Shown: positions 33,939 through 43,014 of the stretch, one piece after another
Layout of the letters: every line of letters starts with the position of its first letter
Numbering within the stretch: position 1 is the stretch's first letter
NCBI RefSeq assembly: GCF_002592045.1
Contig: NZ_MEJG01000001.1
Location: forward strand, 372,001-436,000
DNA from: Parasaccharibacter apium
GTDB taxonomy: Bacteria; Pseudomonadota; Alphaproteobacteria; Acetobacterales; Acetobacteraceae
DNA length: 64,000 nt
Direction: 5' to 3'
Position numbers and translations under genes: made by a program
The notes under the pieces: model-generated
The model's database searches: none
The model's input: the letters and a program-made list of their open reading frames with translations, nothing else
Told to the model about the DNA's origin: nothing

Positions 33939-35231
33939 ATGGGGCCTGCTTGCCGGAGGGCCTCTCTTTTGCCTGTTTCCGCCTCATCTCACCAAAATGA
34001 ACATCCCCGTTTTGCTGCTTTACTGCCTTACTGGCAGGTCACACTGGCTGCCTTTAGCGGCTGGTTTTTGGATGCGTTTGACCAAACCGCCCTCATGTTT
34101 ACCCTCCCCGATATTGCAAAGGATTTCGGCTGTTCATTGGCGATGTTAGGCAGCGTCTTTTTAGCGCAAGCTCTGGGGCGCGCTGTTGGCAACACAGGGT
34201 GGGGATGGCTCTCAGACCGCTTCGGACGCAAACCAGCCTTTACATTAGGCGTCCTTTTCTTTGCCTTGTTCGCCGCGTTAACCGGCACAACGCATCATCT
34301 CCTCAGCCTCATCATCATTCAATTCCTTTTCGGCATTGGCTTTGGGGGAGAATGGACCGCCTCCGCCACACTCTTAATGGAGAGCGTACCCGCCCCGCTC
34401 CGCCCCTTAGCCTCTGCTACAATGATGTCCGGCTATGAAATCGGCTATATGGCCGCAGCAGGCGCACAGGCTTTAATTCTGCCACATTATAGCTGGCGGC
34501 TTATATTCTTTATCGGCTTACTCCCGGCTTTACTCGTCATCTTTATTCGCCTTGGAGTAGCAGAAAGCCCCCTCTGGCTCGCCACGCAAGAGAAGAAGAA
34601 GCACGCAACACATACGCCCCCAACTACCGAGAAAGGCCCCAGCCTATGGCATATCATACGTGCCTTCTGGAACGGAGCTGCTTTTCAAGCTGTAGCCTTT
34701 ATGTGCTTCCTAGAGTTCCAAAAAGCAGCATTATACACATTCTACCCCACGATTTTGCGGGAGCATCACCATCTAAGCCCCCAGCTTATCTTCTGGCCCG
34801 TAGCACTTTATTGCCTCGGCTCTTTTAGTGGGAAAATCCTATGCGGGGCCTTAGCTGCACGCTTTGGGGAGGCCCGCATCATGCGCCTTGCCCTCCTAAC
34901 AGTCATGCTTTTAATCATCCCCTTCCTCAATGCAGGACCATGGGCCATTTTGCTGGCATCAGCCTTCCTCATCGGGGCAGCCGCATCAGGCGTTTATGCC
35001 CTTGTGCCACATTACCTCTCCCAACGCTTCCCTAATGAACGCCGCAGCGCAGGGATGGGCACAAGCTATGCTGTTGGCTCATTAGGGCAAGGCTTAGCAG
35101 GTCGCATTGTACCCGCTCTTGGGCCTCTCGTGGCAGGGCTGCCCATCGCTGCAACCATATGCGTGCTCGCTGGTACGATGATGAGCATCGGGGTAACGTT
35201 CTTCCGCCCGAAAGATGTACAAAACTTCTAA
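33939..35231 (+). CDS. MFS transporter, sialate/lactate:H+ symporter (SHS)-like
   Basis: A 430-residue major facilitator with 12 hydrophobic segments. The first loop carries the MFS signature GWLSDRFGRKPAF (residues about 88-100), and the first helix contains FSGWFLDAFDQTALM, which resembles the SHS and related aromatic-acid families that carry carboxylates with protons. GIGFGGEWTASATLLMES matches the conserved helix-5 region of these families. The substrate is not determinable by eye; a monocarboxylate or sugar acid would fit an acetic acid bacterium. The start ATG lacks a clear ribosome site. Confidence 0.82.
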   Translation: MGPACRRASLLPVSASSHQNEHPRFAALLPYWQVTLAAFSGWFLDAFDQTALMFTLPDIAKDFGCSLAMLGSVFLAQALGRAVGNTGWGWLSDRFGRKPAFTLGVLFFALFAALTGTTHHLLSLIIIQFLFGIGFGGEWTASATLLMESVPAPLRPLASATMMSGYEIGYMAAAGAQALILPHYSWRLIFFIGLLPALLVIFIRLGVAESPLWLATQEKKKHATHTPPTTEKGPSLWHIIRAFWNGAAFQAVAFMCFLEFQKAALYTFYPTILREHHHLSPQLIFWPVALYCLGSFSGKILCGALAARFGEARIMRLALLTVMLLIIPFLNAGPWAILLASAFLIGAAASGVYALVPHYLSQRFPNERRSAGMGTSYAVGSLGQGLAGRIVPALGPLVAGLPIAATICVLAGTMMSIGVTFFRPKDVQNF

Positions 35232-35244
35232 GGGATTCAGCATG

Positions 35245-35276
35245 TAAAAAGGCGAGGCCTCATTAAGCCCCGCCTC
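35245..35276 (-). terminator. Intrinsic terminator of the autotransporter gene
   Basis: On the minus strand, AGGCGGGGC / GCCTCGCCT (35275-35267 and 35258-35250, one A-C mismatch) is followed by five T residues. It also lies just after the convergent MFS gene. Confidence 0.75.
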
Positions 35277-35297
35277 CCCTACATAAAGATATACCCC

Positions 35298-38200
35298 TCA
35301 GAAGCTCACATTCACACTGCCTGTGGCACCACTCTCGATGGAGTGGTTGCCATATTGACCGATATAGGAGAGGTCTACCCCCACACGGTCCGTCACCTTC
35401 GCGGTAATACCCGCATCCGTCACAGCGGCATTGCTAGAAAGCAGAACACCAGCAACATCCATCGTGTTCGTTCCACCACCAGCAACAAAGCCCTCATGCA
35501 GCCCAGGCCGCAGACGCCCAAACCCATGACGATACGCACCCATAATATGCGGCATAAAAACAGCCTTACCAATATTCAACCGCGTTGCCGCACGGAAGCC
35601 AAAGGTGGAGAAGGTCACACCCTGATCCGTCCCCCGGCTGCGTAAGGCCGCATCATTGCCATGCTCACGGAAGCTGTTCGTCTGCATATTGACGTAAGCC
35701 ACATTCATAAAGGGTTCGACCACTGTACGGCCTGCGCGCAGCTTATAGCCTAGCTCCGCATAGGCTTGCGCTGTACCGCCCAGATAGCTGCTCCGCACAC
35801 GGCTGCCATAATCCCCAACGGCAATTTGACGGCGCGTGTTAATCACATTCCAACTATAATCGGCCCCTAAACGAAGGTTCAGCCGCCCCCAATGCGTCCC
35901 CGCATAGGCCCCAACAGAGATATTATTGCTGTTACCAGAGGAGGACCGCCCACGCTCAACATTAAATTGAGAATGACCATAGGAGAGCAGCCCACCAACA
36001 CGCCAATGACTATGGTTGATGGGTGCATCCGCCCCTACGATAAAGCCTGCCGTATTATGGTGCATCAGCGCGGCATTACCATCCCCGCTATTATGGCCTA
36101 AGCCCCCATAAGCTTGGCCCCAGAGGACAGCATGATCAGAGTAGCAAGCCCCATTCTTTTGATGGGTTTTAAGGTCATAAACACTCTGCCCATTACGGCC
36201 ATAATCACAATCTGCATTGGCGAGGCGGTTCATAACGGCATTGCGAAGATAGAAGCTATCCTGGATTAACGCTGTGCGGATGGAGGCATGTAACTCACCC
36301 GAGAGGTTATCAAGCGCGCGGCGGGCTTGGTCTTTGGTCAGGCCCGTTAAGGCTGTCACCAGCCCACTCCCTGTCCCAACATGGCTTACCCCTTGGCCAG
36401 CCGTCACCTCATTACGCGTCCCGCCAATATCACCAAAGCCAGTGCTATTGCGCTTCAACACAATATCCACCGCATCAGCACTATAAGCAAGGGTCGGGTC
36501 CAGATACGCATATTGTGCAGCGAGATTAGTCGTCAGCCCACTAAATTGACCGCTCACCCCTTGTGTGGCTGTCAGAACACGATAGGCCTCGCCATAGGCT
36601 AAACCTTCTCCCGCATTCTTAACAATAAGGTCTAACGTTCCGCCCGCTAAGTTTGCCTTGCCCGTAACAGCCAGACGGTCAGAGGTTAGTTCGTTATACC
36701 CATCCCCCTTTGCCGTGGTCAGGCTCTGGCCTGTCACATCGCTTGTACCATTGATGCGAAGGATAGAGCCTTTCGCCATGCTCACATCACCCGTGACGTG
36801 AAGCGTCCCCAGGCCACTCTGCGTCGAGATCCCCGGTGCAATAACGCCGCCACTCTCAACATGCGTCTCGCCAACACTCCCCACACCACGTAACAGACCA
36901 TCTTGCTGAACGGTCAACAACCCGTTCCCAGTTGCGCCATTTACTTCCAGCGTTGCTCCATCGGGAACCATTGTCGGGCCAGAATAATCATTCATACCCG
37001 TTAAGACCTCGTGCCCTTTTGCAACGACTATCCCACCATTACCGGATAAGGAACCACTATACGTATCCTGTGCATTAGTAAGTGTTAAAATGCCATTCAA
37101 CGTCCCCCGTCCCGCTCCAGACAACGATTGCGCTTGGGAATCCCCTGCAACTGTAAGATCATTATTATTAATCAACCTGCCTTGGATAATAGCTTTATTT
37201 AACGTCATGCTCCCATTATTGGTGGCAGAGGCTACAGTAGCTCCGTTAGTAAGGTTGGACGTACCATCGTTAACTAACGTCCCTGCCAATGTACCGCTAT
37301 TTAGATCCAACCCCGCCCCTTTGGCCACGCTCGTAGCCCCTGTGAAACGGTTCTGGCCGGTCAATGTTTCTGTCCCACCAGTAATATTCACTCCAGCTGT
37401 GCCAGAAAGTGAGCCACTATAACTATCCTTAGCGTTCGTTAGGGTAAGCCCCCCCTCTAACGTCCCATCGCCCTTGCCAGCCAAGGACCCCAATTGGGCA
37501 CCATCTGTTCCAACAGTAAAATTACCATCATTGGTCAATGTACCTTGGACAGTCGCCTTATCTACTGTCATGCTGCCATCATTGGTAACAGACGCTACAT
37601 GAGCCCCATTCGTCACACTAGAGGTGCCACTATTAGCCAACACACCAGCTAATGCACCACCATTCACGTTCAATCCCGCTCCTTTTGCCACGGTCGTAGC
37701 ACCCGTGAAGCTATTTTGACCGGTGAGAGTCTTGGTGCCAGCGGCGATGGTCAACCCACCACTCCCAGCGATGGTGCCATTATAATCATTCTGTGAATCA
37801 GCATCTGTGAGCGTCAAACTATTCCCACCTAATGCCACTGTCCCATCACCACGCAGGTCCGTCACAGATAATGGCGTACTACTCGCTTGGCTAATATCAA
37901 ATTGTGCCTCCTTCTTAACATCCACATAGGATGAAGGCGCAATACTCCCACTACCAGCCAAGGCTAATGTACCATTTTCAATAATCGTATGGCCTGTATA
38001 CGTATTAGCCCCTGTCAGAGTTTGTGTCCCCGTTCCTATTTTAACGAGGCTCCCGCCTGTATCATTACTCGCCCCACCATCTTTTATGACCGCACCAAGT
38101 ACATCATTTTTATTAAGACCACCGAGCGTTAACGTCTTACCTCCTAACGATACAGTCCCCCCCTCACCAGAAAGAGACCCAATAGAAAGGCCATTTGTAT

Positions 38201-40850
38201 CCATCTTGGAAAGATCTATTTTACCTCTCTGCTGATTGACAATACTAGCCGTATCAGCCGTCGTGTTATTAGAGAAAGATAAATTACCAACATTCTTGAT
38301 CGTAGAGGATCCAGCAGTGCTATTATCTGTGAAAGTCAGCGTAGAGTTATCCTCATCATTGTTTATTGTTGCATTGCCTGCTGTACTATTATTATGGAAT
38401 GTAGTTATATTTGTTCCTTTATTTATTATTGTTGAATTTTCAGCAGAACTATTGTCATAAAAGTTCAATGATGCATTATATATGTTCGATATCGATGCAT
38501 GGCCTGCCCCCGTATTGTTATAAAAATTAACTTGAGAATCATGACCATAATTTGCCTTATTAAATATATTAGCACTATCAGCTGTGCTTTTATTATATAA
38601 ATTAAGGTAACCACCATCAACAGTCACCGTATGATGACCTAATGTAGCTGATGCTTGACCACCATCACTAGGCACACCATTCATATTCACTGTGGAGTTA
38701 CTGATAAAAACATTCCCTCCTTGTGTTGTCGCATCCGACAACCCAAAAGGCGTAGCATCATTCGCATTTACCGTGACATTAGGCGTGCGCCATGTACCAG
38801 GCCCCACAATATACGTATCTCCTGTATAGGTATTATCCTTATTTAAATTAATAACTGAATTTCCATCATTACTATTGGATATAAAAATACTTCCTGGACC
38901 AATAATAGGTGCATTGGTATCATAGGTATGACCATTAAGATCAATACCATAACGATAGCCACCATATGTATTTTCATTATGACCTGAATGATTAGACGGG
39001 CCAAGAATAATTGTCCGCCCCACCTCGTTCGTAATATCAGCGCCAAGTTTTAATATACCACCATCAATATCAATAGATGTACCCTGCTGCCCCAAGCTTT
39101 GATCAGAGGCAATTTGAAGGATACCATTATTAATAGCTGTCCCACCCGTATAGCTATTATTGCCGTTTAAAATGAGTGTTCCCGTATCTGTTTTTACAAG
39201 AGTTGTAGAATTATTGGGATCATCTGTAATATTTGTATCAATAATAGCCGTTTGACCATCACCAAAAGACGTTCCATTCCCTACACGAATAATCGAAGCA
39301 GACCCCGTTTTATTAAAGAGGAGACCTGTTTTCTGCTCATCACTTACACTACCCTGATTAGTGATAGAGAATATATTATTGTTATACTGGTTCCCATTTA
39401 AAACAATAAGACTATCATCACCTTTGGACAACACATGATAAGTAGATTGACTTCCACCCTGTCCATTACCTTCTGGCGCAAATTGCATACCCGCAACTTT
39501 TACCGTTCCATCTACTGTAATATTACCGCCATTATGCTCAAAAATAGCATAGCTATTTTCATTCCACGCGGCATTATTTGTCCCCTGAATTGTCGTCCAA
39601 TTTGTTGGGGCACCCTCTCCTTGCTTCCATACGCCATCTCCTCCCTCAACTTGACCTGTTGAACTCACATGGGAGCCGTCCCAGAAAGTAAGCTTATCTT
39701 CAGCGTTGGTTTGGATAAAATTAACTTGATGCTGCCCCGTCTGAAGAGCACTTAAATCAGGTCGTGCCCCCTCACCATTTACAGCCAATACAGTATTCTG
39801 CCCTATATTAAGATTTCCACCATAATTATACAGCGTACGAATACCCGACCCCAATTGCGTTTGAAGCGGAGCTACATAAATAGTACCATTTAAATTAAGA
39901 TTTTCAGTAACGTTAATAACACCACTGCCCTGCTTTCCAGAGCCATTATCACCTATATTAAGAAAACTAGAATTTCCATTCATATTTAAATTACCTGTAA
40001 CCGTTAAATAACTACGTGGGTTACCAGGTATAGCTGGAGCAATAGTACCACCAGACTCTACATCTATATCATGTCCCGCAGAGCCAATACTCCCCGTACC
40101 CTGCAAAAGGCCACTGCTCTCAACCGTTACATGAGATGTTCCCGTTATATTACCATAAACATTTAAAGAACCACCGTTCTGGACACGCGTCTCCCCCGTA
40201 TATGAAGCCCCATTATAAACATCAACATATTTAGCCTTGGCTATTAAACTAATATTTCCTTCAATATTCCCGCCAAATCCTTCTTTTGTTCCACTAATTA
40301 CAAGCGTACCACCATTACCTTTAACATTGGTTTGAGTTGTAGCATCAGTTGATGTAATATTTAATGTATTAGCACCAATATCAACCGTTGTACCTGCCGT
40401 GCTTCCCCAGTCTCCACCAAGGCTCGTAATATTTACAGGGCCTTGCGCTTGCGAAATATCAAATGTACTGCCACCACTCATAGCTACCCCGCTAGAATGG
40501 GCAATACTCCCCTCCCCCGATAGAGCAAGAGTCCCCTGCTCGATATTTGTATTCCCCGTATAGCTATTAACAGCCGACAATATAGTCGTACCTGCACCAT
40601 TCTGCACGAGAGTAACAGGCGCATCCGCCTTATCAGTGATAGGAGACGTTACAGTCTGCGTCTCGCCTTGGGCTGGTGTATAAGTTTCAACATTACCCTC
40701 CGCCGCATATACAGAGGACCCCACAAGTGACAGAGTGGAAACCCCCGCCATAAGAATTACACATCGAGCAGAAGCTCTAAGCGGAAAACAATCGGATACA
40801 GTCCGCAGAAAAAACGGAGATCTACGATGCAATCCACAGTACTTCGCCAT
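35298..40850 (-). CDS. Giant autotransporter adhesin with C-terminal beta-barrel
   Basis: A 1850-residue type Va autotransporter. The N terminus is an extended signal peptide (about 50 residues, cleavage near SVYAA). The passenger is a predicted beta-helix rich in Gly, Asn, Ser and Thr, with repeated PATR-type motifs such as NSYTGNTNIEQGTLALSG, NTYTGHTIIENGTLALAG and NSFTGATTVAKG. The middle (residues about 743-870) holds a tandem array of Asn/Ser/Thr repeats. The last 284 residues form the autotransporter barrel and end in SVNVSF, with the terminal Phe recognised by the Bam complex. It is likely a surface adhesin or biofilm factor. No protease or lipase triad was seen. Confidence 0.9.
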   Translation of the reverse strand: MAKYCGLHRRSPFFLRTVSDCFPLRASARCVILMAGVSTLSLVGSSVYAAEGNVETYTPAQGETQTVTSPITDKADAPVTLVQNGAGTTILSAVNSYTGNTNIEQGTLALSGEGSIAHSSGVAMSGGSTFDISQAQGPVNITSLGGDWGSTAGTTVDIGANTLNITSTDATTQTNVKGNGGTLVISGTKEGFGGNIEGNISLIAKAKYVDVYNGASYTGETRVQNGGSLNVYGNITGTSHVTVESSGLLQGTGSIGSAGHDIDVESGGTIAPAIPGNPRSYLTVTGNLNMNGNSSFLNIGDNGSGKQGSGVINVTENLNLNGTIYVAPLQTQLGSGIRTLYNYGGNLNIGQNTVLAVNGEGARPDLSALQTGQHQVNFIQTNAEDKLTFWDGSHVSSTGQVEGGDGVWKQGEGAPTNWTTIQGTNNAAWNENSYAIFEHNGGNITVDGTVKVAGMQFAPEGNGQGGSQSTYHVLSKGDDSLIVLNGNQYNNNIFSITNQGSVSDEQKTGLLFNKTGSASIIRVGNGTSFGDGQTAIIDTNITDDPNNSTTLVKTDTGTLILNGNNSYTGGTAINNGILQIASDQSLGQQGTSIDIDGGILKLGADITNEVGRTIILGPSNHSGHNENTYGGYRYGIDLNGHTYDTNAPIIGPGSIFISNSNDGNSVINLNKDNTYTGDTYIVGPGTWRTPNVTVNANDATPFGLSDATTQGGNVFISNSTVNMNGVPSDGGQASATLGHHTVTVDGGYLNLYNKSTADSANIFNKANYGHDSQVNFYNNTGAGHASISNIYNASLNFYDNSSAENSTIINKGTNITTFHNNSTAGNATINNDEDNSTLTFTDNSTAGSSTIKNVGNLSFSNNTTADTASIVNQQRGKIDLSKMDTNGLSIGSLSGEGGTVSLGGKTLTLGGLNKNDVLGAVIKDGGASNDTGGSLVKIGTGTQTLTGANTYTGHTIIENGTLALAGSGSIAPSSYVDVKKEAQFDISQASSTPLSVTDLRGDGTVALGGNSLTLTDADSQNDYNGTIAGSGGLTIAAGTKTLTGQNSFTGATTVAKGAGLNVNGGALAGVLANSGTSSVTNGAHVASVTNDGSMTVDKATVQGTLTNDGNFTVGTDGAQLGSLAGKGDGTLEGGLTLTNAKDSYSGSLSGTAGVNITGGTETLTGQNRFTGATSVAKGAGLDLNSGTLAGTLVNDGTSNLTNGATVASATNNGSMTLNKAIIQGRLINNNDLTVAGDSQAQSLSGAGRGTLNGILTLTNAQDTYSGSLSGNGGIVVAKGHEVLTGMNDYSGPTMVPDGATLEVNGATGNGLLTVQQDGLLRGVGSVGETHVESGGVIAPGISTQSGLGTLHVTGDVSMAKGSILRINGTSDVTGQSLTTAKGDGYNELTSDRLAVTGKANLAGGTLDLIVKNAGEGLAYGEAYRVLTATQGVSGQFSGLTTNLAAQYAYLDPTLAYSADAVDIVLKRNSTGFGDIGGTRNEVTAGQGVSHVGTGSGLVTALTGLTKDQARRALDNLSGELHASIRTALIQDSFYLRNAVMNRLANADCDYGRNGQSVYDLKTHQKNGACYSDHAVLWGQAYGGLGHNSGDGNAALMHHNTAGFIVGADAPINHSHWRVGGLLSYGHSQFNVERGRSSSGNSNNISVGAYAGTHWGRLNLRLGADYSWNVINTRRQIAVGDYGSRVRSSYLGGTAQAYAELGYKLRAGRTVVEPFMNVAYVNMQTNSFREHGNDAALRSRGTDQGVTFSTFGFRAATRLNIGKAVFMPHIMGAYRHGFGRLRPGLHEGFVAGGGTNTMDVAGVLLSSNAAVTDAGITAKVTDRVGVDLSYIGQYGNHSIESGATGSVNVSF
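37008..37366 (-). repeat. Passenger repeat B (about 120 residues)
   Basis: This unit, starting LTGQNRFTGATSVAKG, is a divergent copy of the adjacent unit at 37367-37728. Both carry the same order of motifs: TNGA, NGSMT, GxLxN, SLxGxGxGTL, LTNAxDxYSGSLSG. Confidence 0.75.
37367..37728 (-). repeat. Passenger repeat A (about 120 residues)
   Basis: The unit starts LTGQNSFTGATTVAKG and is the neighbour of repeat B. The two are alike over their whole length at protein level and recognisably so at DNA level. Confidence 0.75.
38240..38620 (-). repeat. AT-rich short tandem repeats in the passenger
   Basis: The encoded protein cycles through units of about 18-20 residues with the pattern NxSTAxxATIxNxxxxxLxFxDN. 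The DNA here is visibly more AT-rich than either end of the gene. Each unit fits one turn of a beta-helix. Confidence 0.65.
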
Positions 40851-41049
40851 AAAGCCATCCCTAAATATTTAACTTACTAACAAAGAATTAAGATAAAGAG
40901 ACGAATCAATACCCTCTCTATCAGGCGCGGCCAACAATAGATGGTAAAAATTACACGTCAATAAATTTTGATTGAATTGTAACTTCTTTAATTATGGAAA
41001 AATCCTATCTCTTTGATATGATTTATTACATGCTCCCCTTATTTATGCG
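40851..41049. other. Leader region of the autotransporter gene
   Basis: About 200 AT-rich bases upstream of the autotransporter start. No confident promoter or binding site was identified; the region must hold the promoter of the minus-strand gene. Confidence 0.5.
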
Positions 41050-41079
41050 AAAAAGCAGCTCGCTATGAGCCGCCTTTTT
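41050..41079 (-). terminator. Terminator retained behind the autotransporter relic
   Basis: On the minus strand the stem GCGGCTC / GAGCTGC (41073-41067 and 41061-41055, one mismatch) is followed by a run of T. It corresponds in type and position to the terminator behind the intact autotransporter. Confidence 0.65.
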
Positions 41080-41080
41080 A

Positions 41081-41206
41081 CAATGTTGGCCATATTGGCC
41101 GGTATAGGGGAGGTTTAACGCCGCATGGCCCATCAACGATAATACCAACACCCCCCTCACAGCAGCATTGCTAGAGGGCAAAACTCTGGCATCAAAACCC
41201 CACAAG
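41081..41206 (-). pseudogene. Remnant of a second autotransporter C terminus
   Basis: Read on the minus strand this fragment encodes VLPSSNAAV followed by a decayed stretch and then LPYTGQYGQH. The intact neighbour encodes VLLSSNAAV and LSYIGQYGNH at its C terminus with the same spacing. The fragment has no start and no closing residues comparable to SVNVSF, so it is a relic of a lost paralogue or of a duplication. Its terminator is still present just downstream (41050-41079). Confidence 0.75.
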
Positions 41207-41226
41207 CCTGCCAGATACCAAACGCT

Positions 41227-42879
41227 CTATTTTAGCTTTGCAAAAGACTCAATAAGCCATTCCGCCACACGGATGCCATCCATTCCAGCGGAGAGGATAC
41301 CCCCTGCATAGCCAGCCCCTTCCCCCGCCGGATAAAAACCACACACAAGCGGGCTTTGGCCAGTATCATCCCGCAAGATGCGCAGAGGCGAAGAGGTCCG
41401 CGTCTCCACCCCCGTCATCACCGCATCATCCATGCTATAGCCCTTAATCTTGCGCTCAAAACGCGGCAGAGCTTCCCGGATGGAGGCCACAACAAAATCT
41501 GGCAAGCATGTTGTAAGGTCTGTCGGGGTAACACCCGGCTGATAAGACGGCACAACCGCTCCCAAAGAGGTTGAAGCTCGCCCTGCGAGGAAGTCCCCCA
41601 CTCGTTGGGCCGGAGCTCGATAAGCCCCACCACCCGCTATAAACGCAGCCTTCTCCCAATGACGTTGGAAGGCAATCCCCGCCAAAGGCTCATCGGGGAA
41701 ATCCACCCCCGGACGAACCTCCACAACAATACCGCTATTAGCATTACGCTCAGCACGGGAATATTGGCTCATCCCATTAGTAACGACTTGGCCTTCCTCC
41801 GAGGTTGCTGCGACAACTTGCCCACCCGGACACATACAAAAAGAATATACACCCCGGCCCGTACTGGCATGATGCACCAGCTTATAATCCGCAGCACCAA
41901 GTAAAGGGTGCCCCGCTTGCGGACCAAAGCGCGCAACATCTATCACTGATTGAGGATGCTCAATCCGCACCCCAATAGAGAAAGGCTTGGCCTGCATCGG
42001 CACGCCACTCTCATGCAGCATAGCAAATGTATCGCGTGCTGAATGCCCCACCGCCAGAATCACCCGCTCCGCAGGTAAAACCTCCCCAGTAGAAAGCCTA
42101 ACCCCAGTAATCTGCCGCATATCTGGCTTATCTGCACAAGCTGCCGTCTCAATGCCCTCCAGCCGTGTCTCAAACCGATATTCACCACCGAGAGCCTCAA
42201 TCTGAGCCCGGAGGGACTGCACAACCGTCACTAAACGAAACGTCCCAATATGAGGTTTGGAGAGATATAAAATCTCCTCCGGGGCTCCGGCCTTTACGAA
42301 TTCCTCCAAAACCTTACGGCCAAGATGACGCGGGTCCGACACGCCAGAATAAAGCTTGCCATCAGAGAATGTACCGGCACCCCCCTCGCCAAATTGTACG
42401 TTACTTTCCGCTGTAAATTGCGCCTTCCGCCATAGGGCGAATGTATCAGCCGTGCGCTGCCTAACAGCACGACCACGCTCTAAAATAATCGGCTTTAACC
42501 CTGCTTGAGCTAGGATAAGAGCCGCCATTAACCCACATGGCCCCGCCCCAACCACAATAGGGCGCGCGGCCTTTTCACGCTGCTCTGCGGTCAATATCGG
42601 GGCGACCCAGCGCGTATCGGGGGTAGGGCGAATCTGCTGGTCATCGCCAAAACGCGCTAAAACAGCCTCACAATCCCGCACGTCACAATCGAGCGTATAG
42701 ACAAGCTGTATATGCCCCCGCCGCCGTGCATCATACCCACGGCGGAAGATATGATAGGCTCGCAAAGCCTCTGCCTCTATGCCCAGACGCGCAATAATCG
42801 CCGTGCGTAGCTCATCCTCTGCGTGGTCTAGGGGGAGAGCAAGGTTACTCAAACGAAGCATAGGAGAAGAAGCTGTCAT
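41227..42879 (-). CDS. FAD-dependent dehydrogenase (COG2509 type)
   Basis: A 550-residue flavoprotein. After an N-terminal domain of about 105 residues comes the FAD-binding loop VVGAGPCGLMAALILAQAG and ILERG acidic end. Further motifs are GEGGAGTFSDGKLYSG, AVGHSARDTF and a C-terminal FYPAGEGAGYAGG that completes the FAD site. This family of uncharacterised FAD-dependent dehydrogenases is widespread, but substrates are not known. It stands alone: an autotransporter relic lies downstream, and the divergent zinc-transporter gene upstream. Confidence 0.85.
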   Translation of the reverse strand: MTASSPMLRLSNLALPLDHAEDELRTAIIARLGIEAEALRAYHIFRRGYDARRRGHIQLVYTLDCDVRDCEAVLARFGDDQQIRPTPDTRWVAPILTAEQREKAARPIVVGAGPCGLMAALILAQAGLKPIILERGRAVRQRTADTFALWRKAQFTAESNVQFGEGGAGTFSDGKLYSGVSDPRHLGRKVLEEFVKAGAPEEILYLSKPHIGTFRLVTVVQSLRAQIEALGGEYRFETRLEGIETAACADKPDMRQITGVRLSTGEVLPAERVILAVGHSARDTFAMLHESGVPMQAKPFSIGVRIEHPQSVIDVARFGPQAGHPLLGAADYKLVHHASTGRGVYSFCMCPGGQVVAATSEEGQVVTNGMSQYSRAERNANSGIVVEVRPGVDFPDEPLAGIAFQRHWEKAAFIAGGGAYRAPAQRVGDFLAGRASTSLGAVVPSYQPGVTPTDLTTCLPDFVVASIREALPRFERKIKGYSMDDAVMTGVETRTSSPLRILRDDTGQSPLVCGFYPAGEGAGYAGGILSAGMDGIRVAEWLIESFAKLK

Positions 42880-43014
42880 GCCCGCTCCTTTACTGCTAGC
42901 AACGCGGCTCTGGCAAGCAGGCTCAGCACAAGCAAAGCAGAAAAATGATGCATCGTGAATAAGTTTCCCTTATCATTAGCCTTCCTGTGCTTTCCTCTGC
43001 CTATCAGGATATTC

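Noticed and set aside
35340-35650. Plus-strand reading frames opposite the autotransporter barrel
   Set aside because: They are shadows of the strongly supported minus-strand gene, with no ribosome site or recognisable product.
37000-40850. CRISPR-like repetition in the autotransporter region
   Set aside because: Repeats are degenerate, in frame, of 18-20 or 120 residues, and part of a continuous coding sequence. No constant direct repeats with unique spacers.
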